DNA of 64,000 nucleotides from Natronococcus pandeyae. GTDB lineage: Archaea; Halobacteriota; Halobacteria; Halobacteriales; Natrialbaceae. The stretch is from contig NZ_PHNJ01000008.1 of the NCBI RefSeq assembly GCF_008122205.1, forward strand, positions 62,001 to 126,000, written 5' to 3'. The stretch's first letter is position 1. Each line of letters begins with the position of its first letter. The position numbers and the translations under genes are program-made. The notes beneath the pieces were generated by a model. It worked only from the letters and a program-made list of their open reading frames with translations. It did not search any database and was not told the origin of the DNA. Below are positions 17,694-26,467 of the stretch, piece after piece.

Positions 17694-19340
17694 CTACCGG
17701 GACGATTCGGATTCCTCGTCGAGCAGCTTGTACTTCTGGATCTTCCCGCTGGTCGTCCGCGGGAGGTCGTCGACGAACGTGATCTCGCGCGGATGTTTGT
17801 ACTCGGCGAGGTTCTCGAGACAGAACTCTGTGAGTTCCTCGGCGGTGACGTCCGTCCCGCGCTCGGCGTCCGACTCGGTACCGCCGTCGGACTCGCTTCG
17901 CTCGCCCGACGAACTCCCGCTCGCTTCGCTCGCGGGAACGACGAACGCCTTCGGGATTTCGTTGCGCCGCTCGTCCGGGACCCCGATGACGGCGGCGTCC
18001 GCGACGGCGTCGTGTTCGAGCAACAGATTCTCGAGTTCGCTGGGGTAGATGTTGTAGCCGCCGCTGACGATGACGTGTTTCTTCCGGTCGACGATCTCGT
18101 AGTAGTTGCGCTCGTCCCGGCGAGCGATGTCGCCGGTTCGGAAATAGCCGTGTTCAGTGAACGCCGCGTCGGTCGCCTCGGGCAGGCCGTGATAGCCCGC
18201 CATGACCTGTGGCCCCCGGACGAGGAGTTCTCCTTCCTCACCGGGCAGAACCTCCTGGCCCTGTTCGTCGACGAGTTTACAGTCGACGGTTCGCAGCGGC
18301 TGGCCGACCGTGCCGTGGCGCAGTCCGTACGTCGCGCCCGTCTGAGTGTGGGTCGCCCCGGTGGTCTCCGTGAGGCCGTACCCCTCCTCGATGTCGACGC
18401 CTGCGGTTTCCTCGAAGCGCTCCTGGACCGCAGCCGAAAGCTTCGCGCCGCCCTCTGCGGCCATCTCGAGGCTCGAGAGGTCGTACTCCGAAAAGTCGTC
18501 GACCTCGACCATGTCGGCGTACATCGTCGTGACGCCGATGAAGTGGGTGATCTCCTCGCGTTCGACGAGCGCGAGACACTCCTCGGGATTCCATTCGAGA
18601 GCGCTGCGGAAGAAGAGCCCGCCGCCGCGAACCAGCGGCTGGAGGGCCGTGTGGGTGAAACCGGTGATGTGATACAGCGGCAGCCAGGTCAGGCTTCGGA
18701 CCTCGGTCGGCTCGAGTCCGTCGTCGGGTGCAGCGAGGATCCAGGAGAGTTGCGCCCGAAGGTTCCGGTGGGTGAGCTTCACGCCCTTCGGCTCGCCGGT
18801 CGTTCCGGAGGTGTACGGAAGCAAGGCGACGTCGTCGGCCGCTCTCTCGACCAGCGTCGGCTCGCCCTGGACGTCTTCGAACGCGCGGTCGTCCGAATTG
18901 CGCTCCACGTGTTCACTCGAGACGGTGAGTACCGCAGGATCGTTGCCGGTCTCTTCTATCGCCTCGTCGACGATCCACCGGAGCGCCGGGTGCGTGACGA
19001 TCAGCGACGCGTCCGTATCCTCGAGCTGGTGGGAAACCTCTCGGCGCTTGTACTGTGGATTCACCGGAGAGAAGACGACACCAGCCCTGAGCGCGCCGAG
19101 GGCCGCCACGAGGAACTGCGGGCAGTTCGGCAGGAAGACCAGCATCCGATCGCCGGGCTCGAGGCCGAGGTCGTGAAGTCCACCCGCGAACGCCGCCGTC
19201 TGCTCCCGTAACTCGGCGTGAGTCGTCCGTTCGTCGTGGTGTTCCATCGCCAGTGCGTTCCCGTGGTGGGCTGCGGTTTCCTCGAACAGTCGCGCGACGT
19301 TTCCTTCGCGTGCCGCCGGATCGGTGTCAGCCAGTTCCAT
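17694..19340 (-). CDS. Acyl-CoA synthetase (AMP-forming, fatty-acid type)
   Basis: 548 residues. It activates carboxylic acids as CoA thioesters through an acyl-adenylate. The P-loop YTSGTTGEPKGVKLTHRN, the EGYGLTETTG motif, YFRTGDIARRDE and the C-terminal catalytic Lys in RTTSGKIQKYKL are in place. The small C-terminal domain has an insertion of about 30 residues rich in Ser/Glu/Asp after KAFVVPASEA, encoded by a stretch with repeated ctcgcttcgctcgc motifs, absent from typical family members. The start at 19340 fits a TATA element 27 nt upstream. The acyl substrate is unknown. Confidence 0.9.
   Translation of the reverse strand: MELADTDPAAREGNVARLFEETAAHHGNALAMEHHDERTTHAELREQTAAFAGGLHDLGLEPGDRMLVFLPNCPQFLVAALGALRAGVVFSPVNPQYKRREVSHQLEDTDASLIVTHPALRWIVDEAIEETGNDPAVLTVSSEHVERNSDDRAFEDVQGEPTLVERAADDVALLPYTSGTTGEPKGVKLTHRNLRAQLSWILAAPDDGLEPTEVRSLTWLPLYHITGFTHTALQPLVRGGGLFFRSALEWNPEECLALVEREEITHFIGVTTMYADMVEVDDFSEYDLSSLEMAAEGGAKLSAAVQERFEETAGVDIEEGYGLTETTGATHTQTGATYGLRHGTVGQPLRTVDCKLVDEQGQEVLPGEEGELLVRGPQVMAGYHGLPEATDAAFTEHGYFRTGDIARRDERNYYEIVDRKKHVIVSGGYNIYPSELENLLLEHDAVADAAVIGVPDERRNEIPKAFVVPASEASGSSSGERSESDGGTESDAERGTDVTAEELTEFCLENLAEYKHPREITFVDDLPRTTSGKIQKYKLLDEESESSR
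17892..17936. repeat. Repeated palindromic motif inside acyl-CoA synthetase gene
   Basis: The 14-mer CTCGCTTCGCTCGC occurs at 17892-17905 and again at 17920-17933. The second copy is inside a hairpin whose CCCGC (17916-17920) and GCGGG (17932-17936) arms pair. The same gcttcgctcg motif is common in haloarchaeal intergenic repeats, so this may be a repeat captured in frame. Confidence 0.55.
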
Positions 19341-19361
19341 GAGTAGTGATACCTAGAGCCA

Positions 19362-19371
19362 CGTATATAAT
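19362..19371 (-). promoter_or_regulatory. TATA element of the acyl-CoA synthetase gene
   Basis: The sequence attatatacg on the minus strand is centred 27 nt before the ATG at 19340, fitting a leaderless transcript. Confidence 0.55.
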
Positions 19372-19681
19372 TTCCCGTCGGTAACAGTATTACGTTTAGT
19401 CAAGTTTGTTGGACTCAAACCGCCATAGATGAAACGGGTTCGGGTGTTTGGGGAGAATTATAATTTGATCGTCTTTCTAATCGGGGAATTAGTGCCCAGA
19501 CTATCTGAATCTCTACGGAGTTTATCGCGAGCGGAGCGCAACTGGGGAACGTAGTATCAGATGTTGATGGAAAATCTGTCGAAGTTCAGTATCTGCTCAG
19601 TTCAGCAGGGACGTACGGGTCGTACACCCCGGTAAACGAGAGTCGATTACGCTCGCTCTGGAATAGCTGAGTAACCCGTTA
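19372..19681. other. AT-richer non-coding stretch
   Basis: Between the acyl-CoA synthetase promoter and the wtp regulatory region there is about 310 bp without a convincing gene. It is visibly more AT-rich than the neighbouring coding DNA, with pieces such as gaattataatttgatcg. A reverse-strand frame starting near 20037 crosses it but lies antisense to wtpA and shows no family. No tRNA or insertion-sequence end is seen. Confidence 0.6.
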
Positions 19682-19696
19682 CGTCGACAGTCGACG
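19682..19696. promoter_or_regulatory. Palindrome upstream of wtpA
   Basis: CGTCGAC and GTCGACG flank a single A, a perfect 7+1+7 palindrome about 50 bp upstream of the wtpA TATA element. It could be an operator for a metal-responsive regulator. In GC-rich DNA chance is possible. Confidence 0.35.
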
Positions 19697-19740
19697 AAAC
19701 CACCATCGGTTAAATTCCAACTCGATGGGAACTGCAAGTG

Positions 19741-19747
19741 GTTATAT
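19741..19747 (+). promoter_or_regulatory. TATA element of wtpA
   Basis: The gttatat box is centred about 29 nt before the ATG at 19774, consistent with a leaderless mRNA starting at or next to that ATG. This also argues against the in-frame GTG at 19738, which would lie on the box itself. Confidence 0.55.
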
Positions 19748-19773
19748 GTTTGCTCGAGAGTGAACAGCAACCA

Positions 19774-20724
19774 ATGAACGCTATCGGCGACTGCGTCGAG
19801 AAACGTGTGAGCCGCCGCACGTTGCTCGCAACGTCTGCCACTCTCGTCGGTGTCGGCGCTGCTGGCTGTCTCGGAAGCAACACCGAGTCGGTGAGTGTAC
19901 TCGCCGCCGGAAGCCTCGCTCACACCTTCGAAGACCACGTCGGCCCGGCGTTCGAGAACGAGACGGGAATCGAGGTTCACGGTGAGTACTACGGCGCGAA
20001 CGCGGTGATGCGGATGGTCGAAGACCGAACCAAACACCCCGACGTCGTCGTGAGCGCCGATGCGACGCTTCTCCGCGATCGATTGTACGGCGAGTTCACC
20101 GACTGGGACGTCGAATTTGCGGCGAACAGCGTCGGAATCGGATACAACGACGAGACGACGTTCGGCCGGCGCCTCGAGGACGGCGAGCCGTGGTACGAAC
20201 TGGCTCGCGAGACGGACGAGGGTGATCTCGCGATCGGCGATCCGAATCTCGATCCACTCGGCTATCGCGCCGTCCAGGCGTTCGAACTCGCCGAAAAGGA
20301 GTACGATCTCGACGGGTTTCGCGACGAGATGATGGACGTGGTCTACGAAGAGCCCGACGAGCCCCAGATCGTGGCCGGTGTCGAAAGCGGCTCACGCGCG
20401 GGTGCGGTCGTCTACCGGAATATGGCAGTCGACCACGAGAGCCCGTTCCTCGAGTTCCCCGACGCGTACAACTTCGCCGACCCCGACCGAGCCGACCACT
20501 ACGCGACGGTCGAGTTTACGACGGACGAGGAAGGATACACGGCCGAAGGACGGCCAGTGCTGTACAACGCGACGGTGAACGACGAAGCGGACGAACCGGA
20601 GGCGGGCCACCAGCTCGTTCAGTTCCTCGTCGAGAATCCCGACCTGCTCGACGACGCAGGGTTGACCGTCGGAGACGGGATTCCACGCGCAAAAGGCGCC
20701 GTTCCGGAGGAGATCGACGTATGA
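19774..20724 (+). CDS. wtpA: Tungstate/molybdate ABC transporter substrate-binding lipoprotein
   Basis: 316 residues. A twin-arginine signal (VSRRTLLA) and lipobox ending GAAGC anchor it outside the membrane. The mature part starts SVSVLAAGSLAHTFEDHVG, and GANAVMRMVEDRTKHPDVVVSAD is characteristic of WtpA/ModA oxyanion receptors. SVGIGYND and LDPLGYRAVQ are further conserved segments. It captures tungstate or molybdate for cofactor synthesis; which one is preferred cannot be told. The stop overlaps the wtpB start by 4 nt. Confidence 0.92.
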   Translation: MNAIGDCVEKRVSRRTLLATSATLVGVGAAGCLGSNTESVSVLAAGSLAHTFEDHVGPAFENETGIEVHGEYYGANAVMRMVEDRTKHPDVVVSADATLLRDRLYGEFTDWDVEFAANSVGIGYNDETTFGRRLEDGEPWYELARETDEGDLAIGDPNLDPLGYRAVQAFELAEKEYDLDGFRDEMMDVVYEEPDEPQIVAGVESGSRAGAVVYRNMAVDHESPFLEFPDAYNFADPDRADHYATVEFTTDEEGYTAEGRPVLYNATVNDEADEPEAGHQLVQFLVENPDLLDDAGLTVGDGIPRAKGAVPEEIDV

Positions 20725-21539
20725 GTCTCACCGAAGTATTCCACGGACGCCGGACGAGCCGAACGCCGGAGTTGCTCGTCCCGGCAGTACTCGGCGGCCT
20801 CATTCTCCTGTACTTTGCCCTCCCGTTCGTCGCGTTTCTCTCGCGAACCGGAACCGCGAACGTCGTCGCCGGACTCTCGACCCCGGAGTCACAGACGGCG
20901 ATTCGCAATTCGCTGCTTACCGCGCCGATCTCGACGGCGATTTCGACGGTCCTCGGCGTCCCGCTGGCGTACATCCTCGCCCGCAGGTCGTTTCCCGGGA
21001 AGCGCCTCGTCGAGGCAGTGGTAATCCTCCCGCTCATCGTTCCACCCGTCGTCGGTGGCGCAATGATCATCACTGCCGTCGGGCGGTTTACGCCGATCGG
21101 AGCTGCTGCAACGGCCGCGGGGATTCCGCTCACCGATAGCCTCGTCGGGGTGATCCTCGCGCAGACGTTCGTCGCTGCACCGTTCGTCATCATCACCGCT
21201 CGAGCGGGGTTCGGCGCCGTCGACGAACGCCTAGAACAGGCATCGCGGTCGCTCGGGTACGGGCCGCTCTCGACGTTCTGGAACGTTTCACTGCCGTTAG
21301 CTCGCGGAGCGATTCTCGCGGGAGTCATCTTGACGTTCGCACGCGCGATCGGCGAGTTCGGTGCGACGATGATGGTCGCATACAACCCGCGAACGATGCC
21401 GACTCGAATCTGGGTTGACTTCATCACTGGCGGAATTGATGCGATCGTACCGCTGGCGCTCGCCTTGCTCGGTATTACGCTCGCCGTCCTCGCCGCTGTA
21501 CAACGGTTCGGGCGGGTTCCGACGGTGATCGAGCGATGA
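20721..21539 (+). CDS. wtpB: Tungstate/molybdate ABC transporter permease
   Basis: 272 residues with about six membrane helices. The cytoplasmic EAA loop reads VDERLEQASRSLGYGPLSTFWNVSLP, cut short here for space, and it contacts the ATPase. The ILARRSFPGKRLVEAVVILPLIVPPVVGG region is typical of ModB/WtpB permeases. It lies between wtpA and wtpC with ATGA overlaps on both sides, so the three genes are one operon. Confidence 0.93.
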   Translation: MSLTEVFHGRRTSRTPELLVPAVLGGLILLYFALPFVAFLSRTGTANVVAGLSTPESQTAIRNSLLTAPISTAISTVLGVPLAYILARRSFPGKRLVEAVVILPLIVPPVVGGAMIITAVGRFTPIGAAATAAGIPLTDSLVGVILAQTFVAAPFVIITARAGFGAVDERLEQASRSLGYGPLSTFWNVSLPLARGAILAGVILTFARAIGEFGATMMVAYNPRTMPTRIWVDFITGGIDAIVPLALALLGITLAVLAAVQRFGRVPTVIER

Positions 21540-22594
21540 GACTCGAACTCGACTCTCTCACCCACCGATACGGGAACGAACCGGCCGTCGATGACGTCTC
21601 GTTCGGTCTCGAGTCGGGCGAATTAGTCGCACTCCTCGGCCCGAGCGGCTGCGGAAAGACGACGCTCGTACAGGCGATCGCTGGCCACATCCACCCGACG
21701 GCGGGACGGGTGCTTCTCCGTGGCGCAGACGTCACCGACGTCCCGGCCGAATCTCGGCAGGTGAGCGTCGTCTTCCAGCAGTCGACGCTGTTCCCCCACA
21801 TGACCGTCAGCGAGAACGTTGCGTACGGGCTCGCAGCACGGGATACCGGATCTGAACGACGGGACGAGGTCGTAAGCGAGTATCTCGAACTGGTCGATCT
21901 GCGAGACCAGCGAGGTGCGTATCCCTCGGAGTTGAGCGGCGGACAACGACGCAGGGTCGAACTCGCTCGAGCGTTAGCGCCGCAGCCGGATCTCCTCGTG
22001 CTCGACGAACCGTTATCGGCCCTCGATCGGACGCTTCGCGAACAGTTACGGGACGAGATCGCCCGTATCCAGCGAGAAACTGGTGTGACGACGCTCTTCG
22101 TCACGCACGATCAAGAAGAGGCGATGACGCTCGCCGATCGCCTCGTCGTGATGAACGACGGTACCGTTTCCGGTATCGGTGAGCCGCGTACGCTGTACGA
22201 ATCGCCACCGACGCCGTTTATCGCGTCGTTTCTCGGCCGATCGAACACGTTCTCGGCTACCGTTATCGATCAGCAACCGCTGACAATTGCGGTTGGAGAA
22301 ACGGAGATCACGCTGAACGGGTCGCAGAAAGACGTGTCGACGGGGAGTACCGTCACCTGCCACGTTCGGCCAAGAGATATTTCGTTTCGGGATTCTGCCA
22401 ACGATGGGGCGAATCTCTCGCTGGCGGCTGAAATAACGCGCGTCGTCGATATCGGAACGCACTACGACGTAACCGTCCGGATCGACACTGGCGACGAACT
22501 CGTCGTGGAGTGTGCAGGGAATCCACCAGCGGTCGGCGAATCGCTCTCGCTCGCGCTATCGGAGCGGCAGATGACGGTATTCGGCCCCGGGTAG
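21536..22594 (+). CDS. wtpC: Tungstate/molybdate ABC transporter ATP-binding protein
   Basis: 352 residues. Walker A GPSGCGKTT, Q loop VFQQST, signature LSGGQRRRVELARAL, Walker B LLVLDEP and the switch His in FVTHDQEEA mark an active ABC ATPase. The last 110 residues are a TOBE-like regulatory domain (CHVRPRDISF) as in ModC/WtpC/PotA-type ATPases. It powers import through WtpB. Confidence 0.94.
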   Translation: MRLELDSLTHRYGNEPAVDDVSFGLESGELVALLGPSGCGKTTLVQAIAGHIHPTAGRVLLRGADVTDVPAESRQVSVVFQQSTLFPHMTVSENVAYGLAARDTGSERRDEVVSEYLELVDLRDQRGAYPSELSGGQRRRVELARALAPQPDLLVLDEPLSALDRTLREQLRDEIARIQRETGVTTLFVTHDQEEAMTLADRLVVMNDGTVSGIGEPRTLYESPPTPFIASFLGRSNTFSATVIDQQPLTIAVGETEITLNGSQKDVSTGSTVTCHVRPRDISFRDSANDGANLSLAAEITRVVDIGTHYDVTVRIDTGDELVVECAGNPPAVGESLSLALSERQMTVFGPG

Positions 22595-22790
22595 ACGAAC
22601 GGCTCCAGGAGATTCCGAACGAATCGCAATCTGCACCGTTAGCGCATAATTCTGCCACTATCCACCGGTAGAACTCGAGCGTCCCTGCCAGAATCGCCCC
22701 GATCGACTCCCGTTCGACGGCTCGAGAGAATCCGTCCGAGCGCTGCGAGCGGTCGACTGCGGTCTGCGTTTCGTTCGGCGAAGCCGTCGC

Positions 22791-23333
22791 TCACTCCTCG
22801 TCGGCCGGTTCGACGCGCTTGCCGGTCTCCATCGGGATCACCTCCCGGTCGGCGTCTTCCCACTCCCGCTCGAGTTCGCGGCCCTCGAACAGCCGGTCGA
22901 GGAAGACGGCCAGACCGGCCACCTCGGAGTGGGGCTGGTTAGTGACGCCGACGTTCCAGTCCGCGGCCTCGTAGACGTCGAACGGGACTTTCTCGGAGCC
23001 GACGACGATCAGCAGCGGTTCGCTCTCGTGGGCCTCGCGGATTTCGGCCTCGACGTCCTGGACCCGCTCGCCGTACATCGTGAGGTGGACGATCCGACCC
23101 TCCCAGTCGCGAATGAGCGCCTTCGGCGACGCCGTCAGGTCGACGTCGAACGGACCGCCGAACCGATTCGTGATGTCTTCGACCGTCTCGAGCGACTGGC
23201 TGGCGTTGTCGGGAAACCAGACGCGGTCGGCGCCGAGCGCTCGAGCGGTCAGCCCGACGTGGGTCGTCATCCGCTCGTCTCGGCCCGGCCGGTGGCCGAG
23301 TCGAAGGACGGCGACCTCGGCTGTATCGTTCAT
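22791..23333 (-). CDS. tRNA (cytidine(56)-2'-O)-methyltransferase
   Basis: 180 residues, the usual size for archaeal Trm56, a SPOUT-fold enzyme that methylates C56 in the T-loop of tRNA. The N-terminal VAVLRLGHRPGRDERMTTHV and the SPOUT knot segment LLIVVGSEKVPFDVYEAADW, with NVGVTNQPHSEVAGLAVFLD after it, are diagnostic. It stands alone, divergent from the cupin gene. Confidence 0.93.
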   Translation of the reverse strand: MNDTAEVAVLRLGHRPGRDERMTTHVGLTARALGADRVWFPDNASQSLETVEDITNRFGGPFDVDLTASPKALIRDWEGRIVHLTMYGERVQDVEAEIREAHESEPLLIVVGSEKVPFDVYEAADWNVGVTNQPHSEVAGLAVFLDRLFEGRELEREWEDADREVIPMETGKRVEPADEE

Positions 23334-23466
23334 GAGACTAGCCAGTTCCGGCCGCGGTTAGGCGGTTTCGTTTTCGGACCGTTCCCACGCGCTCGCGGCC
23401 GTCGAGCGATCACGGCTCGAGCCCGGGAGGATTTATCGGGGTGGCGGGAAGACGGCATATCGAAGC

Positions 23467-23943
23467 ATGCACAAGGTTAACGAATCGGCGGTCGACTGGA
23501 AGGAATACGACCGCGAGCAGGCGCGGTTCCGCCGGAAGGAGCTCTCGAACGCCGTCGGCGCCGCCGACCTCGGCTGCAGCCTCTACGAGTTGCCGCCGGG
23601 GGAACGGTCGTGGCCGTATCATTATCACACGGCGAACGAGGAGGCGCTGTACGTCCTGTCGGGAACGGGGCTGCTCCGAACTGCGGACGGGGAGCGAGAA
23701 CTCGAGGCGGGGGACTTCGCGACCTTTCCGGCGGACGAGCGCGGCGGTCACCGGATCGTCAACGATAGCGAGGAGCCGCTGCGATATCTGCTCGTGTCGA
23801 CGATGAACGAACCCGACGTCACTGTCTACCCCGAAATGAACAAGTTCGGCGTCTTCGTCGGCGCACCACCGGGCGGCCGTGACGAGCGATCGTTGCACGG
23901 CTACTACCGTCTCGACGACGGGGTCGGCTACTGGGAGGAATGA
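23467..23943 (+). CDS. Cupin domain protein
   Basis: 158 residues. A single cupin barrel (about 35-115) with PYHYHTANEEALYVLSG matches cupin motif 1 (two His and a Glu as metal ligands), and HRIVNDSEEPLRYL matches motif 2 with the last His. Related proteins are annotated only as cupins, some as sugar-phosphate isomerase-like; no substrate can be assigned. A gatttatc box lies about 30 nt upstream of the ATG, fitting a leaderless start. Confidence 0.85.
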   Translation: MHKVNESAVDWKEYDREQARFRRKELSNAVGAADLGCSLYELPPGERSWPYHYHTANEEALYVLSGTGLLRTADGERELEAGDFATFPADERGGHRIVNDSEEPLRYLLVSTMNEPDVTVYPEMNKFGVFVGAPPGGRDERSLHGYYRLDDGVGYWEE

Positions 23944-24003
23944 GGCGATATCGCCGCTGACGCGCCGACAGGCTTTTTCGATCCTCGGTGAAACCTTCAC
24001 ACA

Positions 24004-24057
24004 ATGGCCGAACGCGAGTACGGGCGGGACCGTCGAACGGAGGTCGCCGATCGATGA
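24004..24057 (+). other. Possible 17-codon upstream open frame
   Basis: An ATG at 24004 opens 17 codons (MAEREYGRDRRTEVADR) and stops with a TGA overlapping the ATG of the next gene (ATGA). The inner part of this small frame carries the GGAGGT ribosome site of that next gene. It could be a leader peptide that couples translation, or a chance frame. Confidence 0.3.
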
Positions 24058-24269
24058 CGGCGCTTCGGGAGTGGCTCGAGAACGCCCGTGAGGAACGGTG
24101 GGGGATATTCGTCGACCTGGTGTTCGCCGTCGGCTGGGTGACGATGGTCGACCTCCTCTTTCGCGTGCTCGAGGGGCCCACCTGGGCGTACTACATGTTC
24201 ATGCTCGCGGGGATCGTCGCCTACTTCGGCTTCGTCACGAGTCTCGAGTTCGCGACTACCGAGGAATAA
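24054..24269 (+). CDS. Small hypothetical membrane protein
   Basis: 71 residues with two hydrophobic helices (about 16-34 and 41-62) and a short acidic end. The start at 24054 is set by a strong GGAGGT 9 nt upstream (24039-24044), an unusual feature in this mostly leaderless region. No conserved domain is recognised beyond a two-helix membrane layout. It lies between the cupin gene and a UspA gene on the other strand. Confidence 0.65.
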   Translation: MTALREWLENAREERWGIFVDLVFAVGWVTMVDLLFRVLEGPTWAYYMFMLAGIVAYFGFVTSLEFATTEE

Positions 24270-24347
24270 CGCCAGCAAGAATCGAGGCCCCGTCGAGGGC
24301 GTGTTACGTGCCGAAACTGCGGTGAGTGACGAGTTCGTCGCCGGCGG

Positions 24348-24803
24348 TCAGTCCTCCCTGTCGACCACCAGCACCGGGAGTTTGGTCGATCGGAGAGTTC
24401 GTTCTGCGACGCTTCCGAGCAGGGCTCGACGGACGCCGCTTCGGCCGGCAGATCCCATGACGATCAGGTCGACGTCGTTGTTCGACGCGTAGTTGCCGAT
24501 CTGTTTGTGCGGCTGTCCGGCGACGACCGACTCGGTCACCTCGATGTCGTAGGCCTGGGCCTTCGACGCGACGACGCCGGTCGCCTCGTTGGCGCGCTGC
24601 TCGAGTTCGGGCATGTCGCCGAAGTGACCCTGCTGGATACGATCCACTTGTTCGGTGCCGAGACTGACGTCGATCGCGCTCGTGTCGACGACGTACAGCG
24701 CGTGAACGTCCGCATCGTACTTCGTTGCGAGATCGATCGCGTGATCGACCGCGTGTTCGGCGACGTCGCTTCCGTCAGTTGGGACGAGTATCGTATCGTA
24801 CAT
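24348..24803 (-). CDS. Universal stress protein (UspA family)
   Basis: 151 residues, single Usp domain. The start TILVPTDGSDVAEHAVDHAI and the nucleotide-binding GSAGRSGVRRALLGSVAERT (G-x2-G-x9-G-S) motif indicate an ATP-binding Usp. It follows the acetate symporter gene by 2 bp and likely shares its transcript. Usp genes commonly accompany haloarchaeal transporters, but their exact role there is unknown. Confidence 0.95.
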   Translation of the reverse strand: MYDTILVPTDGSDVAEHAVDHAIDLATKYDADVHALYVVDTSAIDVSLGTEQVDRIQQGHFGDMPELEQRANEATGVVASKAQAYDIEVTESVVAGQPHKQIGNYASNNDVDLIVMGSAGRSGVRRALLGSVAERTLRSTKLPVLVVDRED

Positions 24804-24805
24804 GG

Positions 24806-26467
24806 TTAGTCGTCTGCAGGGGTACCGCCGTCAGCGGCGGCGTCTTCGGCCGATTGCATCTTGCTCATCGGTTCGGGGCTGTGACACTGCCGAACGAGTC
24901 GCTTGACGTGCTGTGGCGGGTCGTCGGTGACCACCGAGACGACGATGATCACGGCGAAGACGACCGGCACGCCGATCAGCGCCGAGGAGGTCCCCGGCAA
25001 CCACGTCGCGAGCGCCGCGTTCGCGGCCTCGTCGACACCCGTGTACATCGGGATGACGGTGTCGTTGATGATCGCGCCGAACGAGAGCCCGATACCGACG
25101 AGCATACCGGAGAGCGCTCCCTCGCGGGTCGTGTTCTCCCACCAGAGGCCGAGGAAGAACACGGGGAAGAAGACGGTGCCGGCGATCGCGAACGACATCG
25201 CGACGAGTTCGCCGATGAGCGCCGGCGGGTTGAGTCCGATGAGCGTCACGAGGATCCCGATTCCCAGGATCGTCGAGCGGCCGACGATCATCTGCTCGCG
25301 CTGGGTCGCGTCCTCCTTGTAGAGGTTCGTGTAGATGTCGTGTGCGGCCGCCGAGGACGCGGAGATGAACAGACCTGCGGTCGTCGCCAGTGCCGCTGCG
25401 ACGGCACCGGCAGCGACGAGGCCGACCAGCCACGTCGGTAAGCCGGCGAGCTGGGTCGTCAGCACGACGAGCGCGTCGGCTTCCACGCCGGCCATGTCGG
25501 TGAAGGTGCCGCCACCGGGACCATCCGCGTACAGCAATCCGCCCCATGCGGCGTAGATGGCCGTGCCCCAGTAGAGCAGGCAGATGAAGAACAGGCCCCA
25601 GACGGTCGACCAGCGGGCGGTTCGCTCGTTGTCGACCGTGTAGAAGCGCACGAGGACGTGCGGGAGTCCGCAGGTCCCGACGATCAGGCTGAACGCCAGC
25701 GCGATCCAGCCGTAGTAGCCCACGTTCGCGAACGGCTCGACGAACTGGGCCTCGAGGCTCGCCGCCTCGGCGACTTCCGGTCCGGCCTCGAGGTACGGCA
25801 GGGCCATCGACCAGCCCTGCGTCCAGCCGGTCGCGTACAGACCGAGCGTGAACGCGATGATGAGGATGACGTACTGGATGGCCATGTTCTTGGTCGTTCC
25901 GAGCATCCCGGAGAGAGCGACGTAGCCGATGGTGACGGCCATCAGCAGGATGACGCCCAGCTCGTAGGAGATGCCGAAGATGTACTGGGCCATCAGCCCC
26001 ATCCCGCTGGCCTGTCCGATCGCGTAGGTAAAGGCGATCGCGAGCGTCGTGAACGCCGCGATGCCGCGCGCCCAGTCCGAGTAGAACCGGTCGCCGACGA
26101 AGTCGGGCGCCGTGTACTTCCCGAACCGGCGGAACTGCGCGGCCATGAAGATGAGCAGGATGAAGTAGCCCGTCGTCCAGCCGACGACGTAGGCTAGCCC
26201 GAAGTAGCCGAGCGTCGCGACGAGCGCTGCGACGCCGAGGTAGGAGGCGGCGCTCATCCAGTTGGCGCCGATCGCCATCCCGTTCTCGATCGAACCGATC
26301 GAGCGGCCGGCGACCCACAGTTCGTCGACCGCAGCGACGCGGAAGAAGTAACCGACGCCGAGGAACAGCGCCAGCATCGCGGCGACGGTTAGCGCCGGGA
26401 TCAGTTTGAACTCACCGACGTCGAGTGCGGTCTCCTGGAGGACGATCGGATCTATCACTTCGATCAT
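24806..26467 (-). CDS. Sodium:solute symporter, acetate-type (large subunit)
   Basis: 553 residues with about 13 membrane helices, of the SSS family. The segment ENGMAIGANWMSAASYLGVA near residues 80-100 is a typical conserved SSS region. Paired with a DUF4212 small subunit (ATGA overlap) and in line with acs, it matches haloarchaeal and bacterial two-component sodium/substrate symporters linked to acetate or short organic acids. The C-terminal 30 residues are cytosolic and acidic. Substrate assignment rests on the acs context. Confidence 0.88.
   Translation of the reverse strand: MIEVIDPIVLQETALDVGEFKLIPALTVAAMLALFLGVGYFFRVAAVDELWVAGRSIGSIENGMAIGANWMSAASYLGVAALVATLGYFGLAYVVGWTTGYFILLIFMAAQFRRFGKYTAPDFVGDRFYSDWARGIAAFTTLAIAFTYAIGQASGMGLMAQYIFGISYELGVILLMAVTIGYVALSGMLGTTKNMAIQYVILIIAFTLGLYATGWTQGWSMALPYLEAGPEVAEAASLEAQFVEPFANVGYYGWIALAFSLIVGTCGLPHVLVRFYTVDNERTARWSTVWGLFFICLLYWGTAIYAAWGGLLYADGPGGGTFTDMAGVEADALVVLTTQLAGLPTWLVGLVAAGAVAAALATTAGLFISASSAAAHDIYTNLYKEDATQREQMIVGRSTILGIGILVTLIGLNPPALIGELVAMSFAIAGTVFFPVFFLGLWWENTTREGALSGMLVGIGLSFGAIINDTVIPMYTGVDEAANAALATWLPGTSSALIGVPVVFAVIIVVSVVTDDPPQHVKRLVRQCHSPEPMSKMQSAEDAAADGGTPADD

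Noticed and set aside
19597-20037. A 146-residue minus-strand frame over the wtpA 5' region
   Set aside because: Antisense to wtpA, lacks any recognisable domain and would cross the wtpA promoter; treated as chance.
22639-22863. Arg-rich minus-strand frame in the spacer behind wtpC
   Set aside because: Composition typical of out-of-frame haloarchaeal DNA and overlaps the Trm56 gene; the 196-bp spacer is left empty.
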